64,000 nt of DNA from Nymphalis io (Eukaryota > Arthropoda > Insecta > Lepidoptera > Nymphalidae). Positions 1-12,300 of the stretch are shown here, in pieces (position 1 is the first letter of the stretch; each line of letters opens with the position of its first letter). The stretch is from NCBI RefSeq assembly GCF_905147045.1, contig NC_065894.1:2393501-2457500 (forward strand), given 5' to 3'. A program made the position numbers and the translations under genes. Below the pieces are notes generated by a model that worked only from the letters and a program-made list of their open reading frames with translations, was not told the origin of the DNA and ran no database searches.

Positions 1-186
1 GAGGGTTAAGAGTTTTTTTTTTTAAATGACCGCTTAACTAACGCGTCTACGCAATCGGTAAATATGCTGTGGTGAACAGGAAGTTTTACTTAAAAAACTG
101 TTAATATTTTAAATAATTAAATCTACGTGAACACTCCTCCTAGTACTATTATTATAACTATTTGATTTAATTTAGTAATTTCTTAA

Positions 187-482
187 GTAACAGCCTGTAA
201 ATGTCCCACTGCTGGGCTAAGGCCTCCTCTCCCTTTTTGAGGAGAAGGTTTGAGCTTATTCCACCACGCTGCTCCAATGCGAGTTGGTGGAATACACATG
301 TGGCATAGTTTCAATGAAATTAGACACATGCAGGTTTCCTCACGATGTTTTCCTTCACCGAAAAGCACGAGATGAATTATAAACAGAAATTAAGCACATG
401 AAAATTCAGAGGTGCTTGCCCGGGTTTGAACCCACGTTCATCGGTTAAGATTCACGCGTTCTTACCACTGGGCCATCTCGAC
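187..482 (-). repeat. family A tRNA-derived SINE, full length with target duplication
   Basis: The head on the minus strand has box-A-like GATGGCCCAGTGGTAAG and box-B-like GGGTTCAAACCC; the tail ends CAGGCTGTTAC. TAGTAATTTCTTAA flanks it exactly (173-186 and 487-500), a 14-bp target-site duplication. Confidence 0.88.
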
Positions 483-796
483 TTTCTAGTAATTTCTTAA
501 TTATACAAATATTATAGAGAACGATATTTTATTTCTTTCGTTCGAAATTGAAGCAAATAGCTTAGAATTGATACGAACCTTGATCTAAGGTCAGCAGAAC
601 TCTTCAATGGCTACAAGATAAAATAAAATATAATATATATAATAAATATGATATGTATATGATAGATACTTATAATTTGAGTTCACGTTCATTTGATTCT
701 TACACTTATGATGGCAGGATTCCTATAACTATGTATTAAATTCAGTAATTATTCCAGTGAAATACATTTTGTAGTGTTTGCGCATTATTTAACTTT

Positions 797-1043
797 GACG
801 GGCCGGTTGGCTTGGTTGGTAGATACTTGCCTTTCACGCCGAAGGTTGTGGGTTCGATTCTCAGCGAGAACAGTTGTGTGCATGTCTTCTTGACCTAAGT
901 CCTGGGTGTAATTATCTATATAAGTATGTATTTACAAAAGAAAAGTAGTATCAGTTGTCTGGTTTCCATAGTACAAGCTCAGCTTAGCTTGGGATCAGAT
1001 GGCCTTGTGTGGATAATGTCTACGATATTATTATTATTAATTA
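797..1043 (+). repeat. family E tRNA-derived SINE
   Basis: The head GGCCGGTTGGCTTGGTTGGT with box-B-like GGGTTCGATTCTC is followed by a body matching 21112-21368 and 49258-49497 in inverse orientation. It ends in an ATT-rich tail. Confidence 0.75.
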
Positions 1044-1260
1044 AATAAAAAACTGCACATATATTATACGGTGAAAATATATATTTAATCAAATTATGAA
1101 ATTGCTGTTTGAATTTTAAGTGAAATGATTACCTAATGAGATTTGTTTCTAATATAAATACCTTCTTTTTCGTACATAATTTTATGATATCTCTGAAATG
1201 CAATCACATTTTATTATAATAAATTTGACTTTATAATAAGGAAGGACTTGCTGGGGAGTC

Positions 1261-1370
1261 AATTTTGATGTCGTTCCCATGGCCAATCTAAACGCGGTCG
1301 AGATGAAGCGGTTGATTGGTTCACTCATACCGTTTAGGATGTGATACGCGGAGCGGGTAGCGGATAATCA
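1261..1370 (+). repeat. short dispersed repeat, copy 1
   Basis: AAACGCGGTCGAGATGAAGC, TTGATTGG and TCACTCATACC resemble 2300-2390. The class is unknown and the similarity is partial. Confidence 0.4.
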
Positions 1371-1915
1371 AATAAAATTGTTTTTCATTTAAAATATATT
1401 TTATTATATCATTAAAATATTTATTTCAAAAGTAAATTTGTACGAAGATTACAAACAGTAATATACAGTGGGATACCACTGTCTTCCACACCCCTGAGAC
1501 TTTTTTCCACTTATTCTATTTAGTGCTTTAGGGATACGAAGCTTTTAAAATATTTACGTTTTGTATTTCCTAAACTTTTGGTATTATTTATTTATGTTAT
1601 TTGCTTATTTATTTATATTCTCGGTTATTTTTAATTTCATGAGCATTTTAATGATATAAAAATATTTATGACATAGTTTACAAGAAAATTATTCGATTAT
1701 TATTCGATATTCGATTTAGATGTTTTATCCTCGTCAATTATGAAGTCAATAATAATAATAAAATCATTTGTGCTAAAGGATATTACACATCCGATGACTT
1801 TTTAAATGCACACCTATGAGTGAAACGATCGCCTCCAGGTTATCTCAAATTAAAAAAAAGGTATATATAATTTGGCTAGTGTTGTATATGTATTGCACTT
1901 CTTGTAAAGTATGAA

Positions 1916-2060
1916 TTACAAAAAAAACCCGCTGAGTTTCTTTCGCCGGCTCTTCTCAAGTCTGAGGTGTTTATTTCCAAACCGGTGGTAGATTTATGAC
2001 AATGAATAAGCAAGTGTAACGCTTTTATATTGAATAATTTTTTTTGACTTTGACTTGACT
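1916..2060 (-). repeat. family C (CACCGGTTYGG) element
   Basis: On the minus strand it has CAAGTCAAAGTCAAAAA, a body with ACCGGTTTGGAAATAAACAC and the end GAAACTCAGCGGGTTTTTTT. The same body occurs at 6458-6570 and 52957-53066. The frame open on the minus strand here is an artefact of the repeat. Confidence 0.7.
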
Positions 2061-2064
2061 TTTG

Positions 2065-3565
2065 ATTTATTTCGACTAAACAAGGATCAAATATACAAGA
2101 CAATAAATAATAAAAAGACAAATTTAGTTTAATTGTAACTGATCTTTTTGTAAAAGAAATACTTCTAAATTTCATTGAAAAAAAAACTGACGAAAAAGTT
2201 TTTATCACGTGTAGCAACTGCTTTAATTTGTTTTTTTAAATAATTCATAAAATTAATATTTTTTTTTATGATAAGGGCATTTAGAAGAACAAAATTTTAG
2301 TCGTGCCAAGAGCTACTCGAAACGCGGTTAGGTTATAACGCTTGATTGACTCACTCGTATCACTTAGTTCGTAGTTTGCGGTTTTTTTTTAATTAATTTG
2401 CAATACATCACTAGTCAAGCATTTCATCTTAACTGATGACTAACGATGTTCATTTCATAAGTATTACGAGCAAGTTTGATGAATTTGTTCACCCTAACTA
2501 CTTCTTGACATAACTTCGACAAGCTTATGTATTAATTAACAACATTAATGAACCAATGGTTCTAAGATATAGATATAACGATTCGTTCAAAGCATATTCT
2601 GTTGAACAAAATAAAATTATTAATAATAAGAAAAATCGTTTTGTAACAAAAGTGATAAAGTTGGAGATGCATAAAATATTTTGATTAATGGGTTTGGAAC
2701 AAATTATTCCAGCAATATGTAATAAAGTATAAAGATTGGTGAACTAAAATAGTATCTTGGTGTATCCTTTATCAGAGCGCTATATAAACTTCGGAGACTG
2801 GTTTCGAAGAGAAAATAACAATGCGTACAATCACAAATCTGGTCAGCTAGTTTCCAGGCTGTATAAAGTGTCTTGTAGTTTTAATAGCAAAGCTCTTCTA
2901 AATAATGATAAAAGACTAACTAATATTTTCTTAAAAGCAATGATGCAATGCAGTGTATTGCTTTTGTGAAATGTATTCCAAGATTTTAATGGTTTTTTTT
3001 TATTTAAATTTTATTTTTTTAGACAATATATGTATTATTTTGTTAAGAATATCTAAAAAATAGCGACAATCTAGCCAAAAAAACAACGATTACCGTACTA
3101 AATTATTTTGGATAGGTATAAGAATATGCCTTAAAAATAAAGAGTTACAATGTAATAAGAAATATTAATAAATATATATAACGCATTTTATATAAGTAAA
3201 ATTTAAGATAACACTATCAATATGAAAAAAAACTTAGAAATTGGACGAGTAAAAAAAATACGTAACCATAAATCAAATAAAATAAATCGCTAAATTCCTT
3301 AATGTGAACATATAAAGTTCAAACATAGATAATTCAGTTTAATTAAATACGCTAAGAAGAGTCAATGACAGCAGTTATAACGATGACTAGATTCAATCCA
3401 GGTCGATTGTGGAGATATCTGAGACCACAACAAAACGATACGATGCATGATAGAATTAGAAATAGATTTCACCAACATTATTTCATTCTTATTATAAAGC
3501 AAAAAAAGTATAATATTGACATTAAAAGGTTTTTTTTCTATTTATTTTATTTTGCTGACCATATA
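2065..3565. other. AT-rich stretch without a supported gene
   Basis: It holds a short repeat copy at 2300-2390 (see 1261-1370). A 70-codon frame at 2757-2969 (VYPLSERYINFGDWFRREN) has no splice or homology support. I see nothing else. Confidence 0.5.
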
Positions 3566-4793
3566 TTAGGTACTTACATATAAAATTAGCGTTTTGTGGT
3601 ACTGACTGACTTTGATGTGAAATATCTCCTCTTTGGTTAAGAATTCCAAATTCAAATTTATAAATTCATTTAGCTGGTACATTTGAGTTTTTAAAACAGT
3701 CATTCATTTGTTTTTTCCTCATTAGTTTTTTCTTTGGCGTCGCTTATTACCGCACAATGGAAAACATGGCACCAGTGCTGCAGAAACAGCTCGGAGGATT
3801 AATGATGTGTACGGCGCTGGTGTTGCAAAAGAAAGCACGGTATGTTTTTGATTTCAACGTTTTCGTTCTGGAAATTTTGACCTTCAGAACCAACCCCGTG
3901 GACGGCCGGAGACCAACGTGGAAAATGAAGAATTAAAGGAAGCGGATTCATCACAAAGTACTTCAGAGATAGCTACAGGCTTCGGGGTAAGTGATAAAAC
4001 TGTATTAATCCACTTAAAGCAAATCGGGAAAGTAAAAAAACTTGAACGATACCTCATGAATCGAACTTGCAAACACGCGTCAACTGCTGTGTTACTTTGC
4101 TCAACCAACACAATAATGAAAGGATTTTAAATCAAATCATTACTTGTGATGAAAAGTGGATACTGTACGATAATCGGAAGCGCTCGTCGCAATATCTGAA
4201 CCCTGGAGACCCAGCCAAATCCTGCCCTAAACGAAAATTGACTCAGAAAAAGTTACTTGTGAGTGTTTAATGGACTAGCGCCGGTGTCGTTCATTACAGT
4301 TTTCTAAAATCTGGCCAAACGATTACAGCAGATATCTATTGTCAGCAACTGCAAACCATGAACGAAGAACTAGCTGAAAACAAACAAGAGTAGTCAATCG
4401 CTCTAAGCCACTGCTGCTTCACGACAACGCAAGACCACACACTGCACAACAAACAACCACTAAGTTCGATGAGCTACAATTGGAATGTCTGGGACATCCA
4501 CCGTACTCCCCGGACCTTGCTCCAACAGATTACCATTTTTTCCGGAATTTGGACAACTTTTTACAAGGAAAAAAATTCAACTCCGATGCGGCAGTCCAAA
4601 CCGCCTTCAATGAGTTTATTGATTTTCGCCCCCATGGTTTTTTTAGTAAAGGGATCAATGAACTACCTATGATATGGAAAAAGGGCATAGATAACAACGG
4701 TGCATACTTTAATTAATTAAATATATTTTACAAAAAAAAATTGACTTTATATTCCTCCCGTACAAAGCGCAAATTTCATATGTAAGGATTTAA
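3566..4793 (+). mobile_element. mariner transposon, decayed, with terminal inverted repeats
   Basis: A left end starting TTAGGTACTTACATAT (3566) and a right end ATGTAAGGATTTAA (4780-4793) are imperfect inverted copies over about 35 bp, each flanked by TA, the mariner target. The 1.23-kb length is normal for the group. Between them lies a broken transposase of the mori-like type. No full-length frame remains, so the copy is inactive. Confidence 0.88.
3760..4716 (+). pseudogene. mariner transposase pseudogene (DD34D)
   Basis: Translation in successive frames gives an N-terminal helix-turn-helix part (SAAETARRINDVYGAGVAKE, then RFRSGNFD and ATGFGVSDKTVL) and a catalytic part. The three catalytic Asp codons survive: TCDEKW (4148), LLHDNARPHTA (4423) and APTDYHFF (4528). 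Exactly 34 residues separate the last two, the mariner hallmark. Damage: an in-frame TGA at 3849, a frameshift near 4050, TAA at 4268, TAG at 4391 and a further frameshift before 4411. The end reads FSKGINELP and then GAYFN. Confidence 0.92.
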
Positions 4794-6457
4794 TACTTTT
4801 ATGACACATGAATCATCAACAAAAAAAAACAAGTATTAAAAAAAACAGAAATGAAAAATTACAACGTACTCGTATATAAAGCTAACAAGAGAATACTCAA
4901 TCAATGCCTTTTATCATCACTATGATCGACACGTCTGAATAGAGTATCGAACGATCATTGTGCGTATTGGAAACACAAATTACTCTTCAATACCCCTCTT
5001 TGTTACCCGATACCTTTCAAAGTCAGGCTTAGTCAGAACAATCGTCCCTTATTACCGGGTATATCTTCCTCTATCCGAGTACAGGGTAATTTCATCGGGC
5101 TAGGTGTAGCGCTCACCGTCCATTGATTGTGTGTCGTCATTCAGCTATACTTTTATTCTATTTGTTTTTATCAAAATTACAACTAAGCTTATTTTTAGTA
5201 GATATAAAATATAGATTAAAATCAAGGGTATAATGATTAGTGCAGTAAAAACGTTACTAAGCAAATTGTAGTATGTATTGTAAGCTATGTAATTTTAAGA
5301 AAGGTATGATTTACATAAATATGGTTTTGATTTAACTATTTTTATTAAAATGTAAGAAAATCAACAAGACGGGTAGTCAAATAAATTATAATTTAAATTA
5401 GGGTTAAGTGTTTTAAAATCCACGTCCAAATTTGTTTTTAACTTTAAAAAATATTTTTTTAAGCATAATAAATAAGTTAAATGTTACCCAATTTTGAATA
5501 AAAAACAAAGTAAAGAAGACATTTTAAATGGCAATATATATTCTGTGGACGGTGAACCGAAATATGAATGTAATGAATGATCGAAAGCTAGCTAGCAGCC
5601 TCAAGTCAGGTGAAATCACGTAAATCCGACAGATATTGAATTTAAGTTGAATATTATTGTAAGGATATTATAAAGGTAAAAAATTATAATACAACTTCAA
5701 TTGATTTATTTCGGTAAGCTCTTATTATAATAAAAGCTCACCCTAATAAATGTTGTGTAGTAAAAAAAAATCTGTGTAATTAAAAAATATTTATTTGATT
5801 AATTATTTTCTTATGATTTTATATTTTTATGAAATACTCGTTTACGCGTTCCCTCTACGTGAATTGGGTTGTATGTTTGTATGGGGGTGGGGCTGAATGT
5901 ACCCCTTCATGCCCACTGACTCACTTATTCTTAAAAGCGAAAAACAAATATCATATTTTGTCTTTAAATTGAGCAACAAATAGTTAATGAAAAAAAAATC
6001 AAGACATTGTTCTATATATAAATAATAATAACTACATCATAGTTGGCTTAAAGTAAATATGTTTCCATAAGTTGGAAAGGAAAATATAGCCTCCAGATGA
6101 ATTCCAACAGTATGCTAAAATTTATAAAATATTGGCTACTTGCCACGAGCCCACTAGGGTACCATTAAGGTTTAACCTTAAGATACTTGTTTAAATATGC
6201 TATTATACCTTATCATCGTATTATCTTATATATATATATATAAGCTGATTTTATGAATAAATACAAATATTTATTGTATAAATACTTGAAAGAGATATTG
6301 TTTGTAAAAAACAATCAAATAAAAATCGATTTCGGTTGCTTTTAAATTATTTTCCAGTAGGCTATATTGGGTTTTAGTTAGCCAGCTCAGAGTTTGAGCC
6401 AAGGTCCTCAACATCTAACTTTATAAGCTAGTTACTTTTTTTACGCAATGTAAACCT
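4794..6457. other. AT-rich intergenic stretch
   Basis: The section 4900-5140 is less AT-rich, but every frame is soon closed. A (TA)8 run is at 6226-6241. No gene, RNA or recognised repeat was seen. Confidence 0.5.
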
Positions 6458-6570
6458 TCAATAAAGTATACACTTACTTGTTGATTGACAAATTACTAAC
6501 AGCCACCGGTTTGGAAAAGAAAAAGTCTGGCCTGAGAACAACCGGCGAAATAAACTCAGCGGGTTTTTTT
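6458..6570 (+). repeat. family C element
   Basis: It contains GCCACCGGTTTGGAAAAG and CCGGCGAAATAAACTCAGCG, ending in GGGTTTTTTT. It directly abuts a family-B element. Confidence 0.65.
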
Positions 6571-6581
6571 CCCCCGTGGCG

Positions 6582-6884
6582 TTATTTTTTTATAGAATAG
6601 TTTAGCGATGAGCAAATAGGTTACCTGATGGTAAGTGGTCACCACCGCCCATAGACATTGGCATTGAAAGAAATGTTAACCAACGATTATATCGCCAATG
6701 CGCCAACAACCTTGGGAACTAAGACGATACGTCCCTTTTGCCTGTAATTATATTGGCTCACTCACCTTTCTAATCGGACCACAACAATACACAACAATAC
6801 AATAAAAATATCTGAAGAGTGGGTGATACCTACCCGTCTGGGTAGGCACCACCAAGTAAGCTTGCACAAAGTCGTACCACCAGT
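6582..6884 (+). repeat. family B element (about 290 bp)
   Basis: It runs from TTATTTTTTTATAGAATAG to TACCACCAGT and contains CCTGATGGTAAGTGGTCACC and CAACCTTGGGAACTAAGA. The minus-strand frame at 6748-6954 lies within and just beyond it and is not a gene. Confidence 0.82.
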
Positions 6885-8653
6885 AAACCAGTGTTAGAAC
6901 CAGGCAATATGAATTGTAACTCTCTGCAACAACTGTGTTGGCCGTTTTTGGCAAATATTCCTAATTATCCCAATAGCTGAATGCATTAGAGATAAATATA
7001 ATGTCCTTAAATATGCTGTAGTTACAAAATAATTACGAAGACCTTCCCATTAAATTCTCGACATCGCTTCAAAGCTTTGTGCAGTAAAAAAAACTTTACT
7101 ATCGCGATGTTACGGATTTCTATGTGAAGCCATTTTTCGTTCCATTACACCCTCGGGGCCTATTAACGGGTATTGTGCGATTTCATTCGCAATTTTTCAT
7201 TTAGCATTTTGTTTTCTACACGGTCAGGTAGATTATGGGCATCGTTTGTAACATCAATTCCAACGAGTTTATCGAATTTTGTTTTAGATCGACTATCCGA
7301 GTTTTCAAATCCCAATCAATTAGGTTTGAGCGTTGTTTAATGGGAAATTAGGGATACAAAAGTTATTACATTGTTTTATTAATATGCCCGAATTATTTAA
7401 AAGTTTATATTATGAGGTACCGATTATTAAATCGTGGAATCAGAATTACCTCTAAAAGTTTTACTTAATCCATCACTTATACGCTTCAACGAAGTTATAT
7501 TATGGCAGTAATAATATTATTAATTTGTGAGCCGGTAATCTGTTATCAGTGTTATTTGTAAATACATTATCATATGGAATAATGAGAATTTACAACGGCT
7601 AGTGAGTATAATTTGGAAAAATTCCAAATAAAATCGCCGTATAATTTACCCGTATCGTTTTTTGGTTATCTTTAAGCATAAATATTTGTTAGTAATAACC
7701 TCTAAAAGTCGATATGACATTTACTGTAATAACACACGGAAGTCTCATCTGTATTGAATGATTTCTGGATCTCTTACAGGTACAGGAAAGTGTATATAAT
7801 TTATACAAATTTGAATTTTTGTATAAAAAAGAGTAACTACTGTTCTTCTTGGCAGAATCCACATTTCCACCGGTAGTAGCACTTGATTTATAAGTACTTG
7901 TAAAAGTGTATTTGGATAAAAATATTTTGATTTTGATTTGATTTTTAGAACATTGGTTTAGATTTGGAATAGTACCACTGAGTTTTCAGGAGTTTCATTT
8001 TAGTTTATATCCATGCTTTGTGTTTTATATGCATATACCTCGCACTGTATTCGTAAGACCATAATTTACAACATCAATTTGTTCTACGAAGTTTTACAAA
8101 ATCTAGTAGATTTTCCAAAACTAGACTTTCAAGTTTATGTTGCTTTCTATGTTACTGTTTACGTTTGTTTATTTTAGTAGTAAGTTACATGACGTCTTTT
8201 GTGATTTACAATAATAATTAGAACTACCTACCCACATGGTATTGATCGGTGACTGATTATCACATTTCTTGTCAAAATAAAATTGTAACGTGTTACCATT
8301 TAATAAGTGTTTAAATTGCTTGATAGTCATGTAGGTAATATTTTAAAATTTTGTATCTCAAAAAATCCATGAATTATTAAAAGACATAGAACAATAGTTA
8401 TCACTTATAATGTAAGTAATGATCCCGCGTAGGTCGTGTTTTACTTATAACCCTGTTTTAATTAAAACTTACGGAGCAGCGTGGTATATTCTTTAAACCA
8501 GCTGATTAGAAAATGTCTTAACCCAGGGACTCTTATTGTATCGTATCTTAACTCTAAAAGTATCTCACGGAGTAATTTTTCAAATTCCTGGCTACTCTTT
8601 TATTAGCTGTTTTCAATACTTCAGGATATATGCATTTAATATATATTTTATTT
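6885..8653. other. AT-rich stretch with one repeat remnant
   Basis: The section 7831-7945 is a minus-strand family C-like remnant (TTTCCACCGGTAGTAGC). The unidentified 5' exon(s) of the Rh gene may lie here or beyond the left edge. I searched for a Tyr-Pro-ending hydrophobic exon and found none I trust. Confidence 0.45.
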
Positions 8654-8860
8654 GAGCTGAGATGGCCTATTGGTTTGAACGCGTGAATCTTAACCGATGA
8701 CCGTGAGTTCAAGCCCAGCCAAGCACCACTGAATTTGCATGTGCTTAATTTGTGATTATAGTTCAGCACATGTCTATTCCACCAACCTGCAGCGTGGTGA
8801 AATAAGCTCCATAACCTTCTCCTTAAAAAGGAAAGAAGGCCTTAGCCTAGCACTGCGAAA
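8654..8860 (+). repeat. family A SINE with internal deletion
   Basis: The head GAGATGGCCTATTGGTTTG and box-B-like GAGTTCAAGCCC are present, then the body jumps to CACATGTCTATTCCACC. The tail is eroded (GGCCTTAGCCTAGCACTG). Confidence 0.75.
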
Positions 8861-9025
8861 ACTTAATATTATTTAGTTATCGGAACAGAAAACACAAAGC
8901 CAGCACCCTTAAATACCTTTCGGCCGATTTTTAACTCCTTATCTTGAGTTTATATCCTATTATTTTATTTTATATACTGTATTTGCATTTTCTCTTTAAC
9001 CATTTTTTTATAGGAGCCTTGATGG

Positions 9026-9092
9026 CAGAACTCGCATTAGAGCAACGTGGTGGAAAAAGCTCCATTATTTTTCCTCAAAAAGTAGGGATATT
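9026..9092 (+). repeat. family A SINE scrap just upstream of the first Rh exon
   Basis: CGCATTAGAGCAACGTGGTGG and AAGCTCCATTATTTTTCCTC match the core of family A. It is read through by the open frame that precedes the 9137 acceptor, so that N-terminal extension is not protein. Confidence 0.7.
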
Positions 9093-9136
9093 TACATGCT
9101 GTTTTTTTTTTAATTATTTAAATAAATATGTTTCAG

Positions 9137-9328
9137 GTTTTGAAGGCACCCATGTAATGATCTTCATTGGCTTCGGCTTCTTAATGACATTTTTGAAGAA
9201 GTATTGCTACAGCGCATTAGGTTTCAACTGGTTTTTGGCAGCTTTGGTCATACAATGGGCTTTGCTTTGCCAATCATTCTATCATATGGAAAACAACGTT
9301 ATCTATATCACCAAGCAGAGTTTATTGG
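9137..9328 (+). CDS. Rh transporter exon (first one identified)
   Basis: The acceptor is TTTCAG at 9131-9136 and the donor is GTAAGT from 9329. The exon enters with two bases of a split codon and leaves with one. The encoded segment starts FEGTHVMIFIGFGF and covers the second membrane helix and the loop to MENNVIY. Vertebrate Rh proteins read YP-x-FQDVHVMIF here, so the previous exon should end in a Tyr-Pro codon pair plus one base. The open frame continues upstream of the acceptor, but that part is intron: it contains a family-A SINE scrap. Confidence 0.95.
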
Positions 9329-12300
9329 GTAAGTAAAACTTTTTAATATTACTTGTTGGTTGAGCTTTGCAACCCTATCTGGGTAGGTACCCACATCAAA
9401 TATTCTACTTACAGAAACAAGGGACATGACATCTCTAAAATGCCAATGTCTATGGGCGTTGGTGACCATTTACCATCAGGTGGCCCGTTTGCCCGTCCGG
9501 ATACCTATTCTTAACAAAACAGTTCAAAAAAATACACTAAATTACTTAGAAATGTCTTTTGAAATATATACCAACGCTTATAACAAGCGTATAAGTTTCT
9601 GTAGAGTGATACAGTCACTCGGAACATTTTTTCGTATATATAACCTCCTTTGTCAAAATCGATATGGAACATTTTGTTTAGTATGAAAGTATTGCATATT
9701 GAAATATCTGTTTAATTGAATTGCCATTTTGTACGATTTAAATTTGTTTCAAATATTTGATCTAAAAACATAAATGAATATCATAAAATTATTTTGCCAT
9801 TAATTAAAATTAAAATTGTATTGCTTAGAGTGAATTTATACATGTATTTTCATATTTAGTAGTTGTTGAAAAATATGTTTATTAAAGTAAAAGAAAATCA
9901 CTTGACTTAATTTAAATCTCTTCGTCTATTAATTTGACAGAAATGTACATATTTTACGGGTCTTTAATAAATTAAATCACAATATTTTTATTCAAAGTAT
10001 CTTATATGTACTTATGATATAATCGTCAAGCCTTATCACCGGTTCGGAATATAGATTCTACCGAGAAGGACCGGTGAGAAACTTAGTAGTTACTCTTTAT
10101 TTGAAAAATAAAACAAATTTATATAAATTACATACACTTAATTCCCACACGAGATCGAAGCAATCACAGAATTACTAATATTTTCTAATTAATTAAGTTT
10201 ATTTTTAATAACTAACTAAAGCCTGCTTAGTTGCAACTCAATTATTATTATAGGCTATCGAATTTTCTTAAACATACATGATATTAAATTACTGAAATAT
10301 TTATATAAAATATTTCCTTCTCCGTAGAGAATTTAAGACAAAATAGTATTTAAATAATAAGTACCGGTATTTTAATGAGATCCACGCATTCTATTCGCGG
10401 GACTAAGTCAGCTCTTTGTACATAAAATACATATAAACTCTAAGCCAAAAAAATGGTTTCAAATCCTTTTAGATGTGATTGTGAGAAAAACTTTCAAATT
10501 ATCATATTTATGATATTAGTGATAAGTAAAATTGTACTGGACATTTCACTAGCTAGTAATATAAGAGTAATATTTCTTATTATTACTACAATATATAACG
10601 GTTATAGCATTTCTAGCAAAAAATAAGAAATAATATCACATAATGGCTATCATCACGATAAAATTTCTTCGTAAAAGTTATGAAGTACGCATAAAACCAC
10701 TCCTTCAGTAAGTATTCCTCTTTTGGAGTCAGTTATAAAGCTCGTAGCAATCTTCGTAGCAATTTTTCAACTCATACCGTAGTCTTTTGATGGTAATGTA
10801 GTCATATAGAAGGATCCATATGAACCTTTATATATTACAGTAGGTTAATTTCATTTAAAGTAATTCCATATATATTTAATATAACAATTTCTTTTACATT
10901 AAATACCTTAGAATTACAAAAACGTTGTTTATATTAAAGCCTTAACTATATATACAAATAATGAATACCAGCAGCATTTTCCCCTTTGAATCACAATTCC
11001 CATTTATATAGTATATTATGAAAGAATCATTATTATCATATTAGGTATAATATAGTAAATTTATTTTCCATTTTCAAAATATAGAAGGAAAATGTAAGCA
11101 CGTTACGTCGTTAGTCCTGTGAGTTATCTCTTTCCGATGGTCTCGGATTAACTTTACATAAGCGACCTAATTATAAGAGAGATAAAATAAAGATTAGAGT
11201 ACACATGATCATTATAATTTTTCTATGCAGTTGGTTAATATCCTTTTAGAATGCCTGCAATGATGGAAATCATCATAAGCTAGATACTGAAATCTTCATT
11301 TCCAACGTTGATGCAAGCAAAACATGAAGTAGTAGACTATAAAGATAATAAATTTCAAATAATGTTTTTTTTCTAGGATAAAATGCAATTTCCTTTGAAA
11401 ATGTCTACTTAGAAAGATTCCTTTAGAAGTATTATAAATAAGATATTAAAACGAAATGTTGAATCTTGGAAAAAAACTGAAGATTTTTATCTACTTAAAG
11501 TTTGTATTTTTAGTAAATTAAAATGAGTAAATGTTTGTTTTACTGGATAGTTAAAGTAATCTGCAGCTTAAGATACTTCTCAAGTTAGTTGTAGCTTACT
11601 CGGAATAGATTGTTTTGTTGCTGTAAATCCTGTCTTTATTTATGGACTGTAAGCTACAGCTTACATTCCTATAATACTTAATTCTGAACGTACTTTATGT
11701 CAATTCCTTTTTTAATTGTTTTGTTGAACGAAGATTTTCTGTTAGAAATATTACACAATACTACAATACTAATGAATAAAAGCTTAATTTTTTAAAATTT
11801 TCATTTAAACTAGGACTTTTTATTAAGAATCTGTTTTATTAATATATCTCATCATCATCATCATCAAATTATATGAAATGCCAATCCAATCAGTTTAAGA
11901 AAAAATAGTCAATTTTACTTTCATCAGCATTTGAGAACCAGAAGACTGAAATTAAAAAAAAACCATAATTTTACACTGCAAGTAATGTAATAACATTTTT
12001 ATATGAATATAATATAGGAAGGCAGACAATTTGACCATCTGAAGGTAAGTGAAAAATTGGCGCCGTAAGAAATATTACGCCAATACAACACTAATGCGCC
12101 ATTAACCTTGGGAACTAAGATTTAATGTATCTTGAGCCTGAAGTTTTACTAACTCACTAACCCTTCCAACTAAACAAAATAATACTGAGTATTGCTATTT
12201 GGCCGTAGAATCTATGATGACTAGGTGAGACAGGCCCAGATGGGCTTGCAGAAAGCCGGAGCACCAAGTAATATTATTGAGCAATTTTCTGTAACGATAG

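Noticed and set aside
2757..2969. 70-codon frame VYPLSERYINFGDWFRREN as a gene or the missing Rh exon
   Set aside because: No hydrophobic first helix, no suitable donor in phase 1, and no family recognised.
5041..5100. TATCCGAGTACAG as the Tyr-Pro-ending donor of the missing Rh exon
   Set aside because: The required frame has a TAG shortly upstream and no membrane helix.
8944..9136. N-terminal extension of the open frame preceding the Rh exon as a start exon
   Set aside because: The stretch contains a family A SINE scrap and a poly-pyrimidine acceptor, and does not match Rh N-termini.
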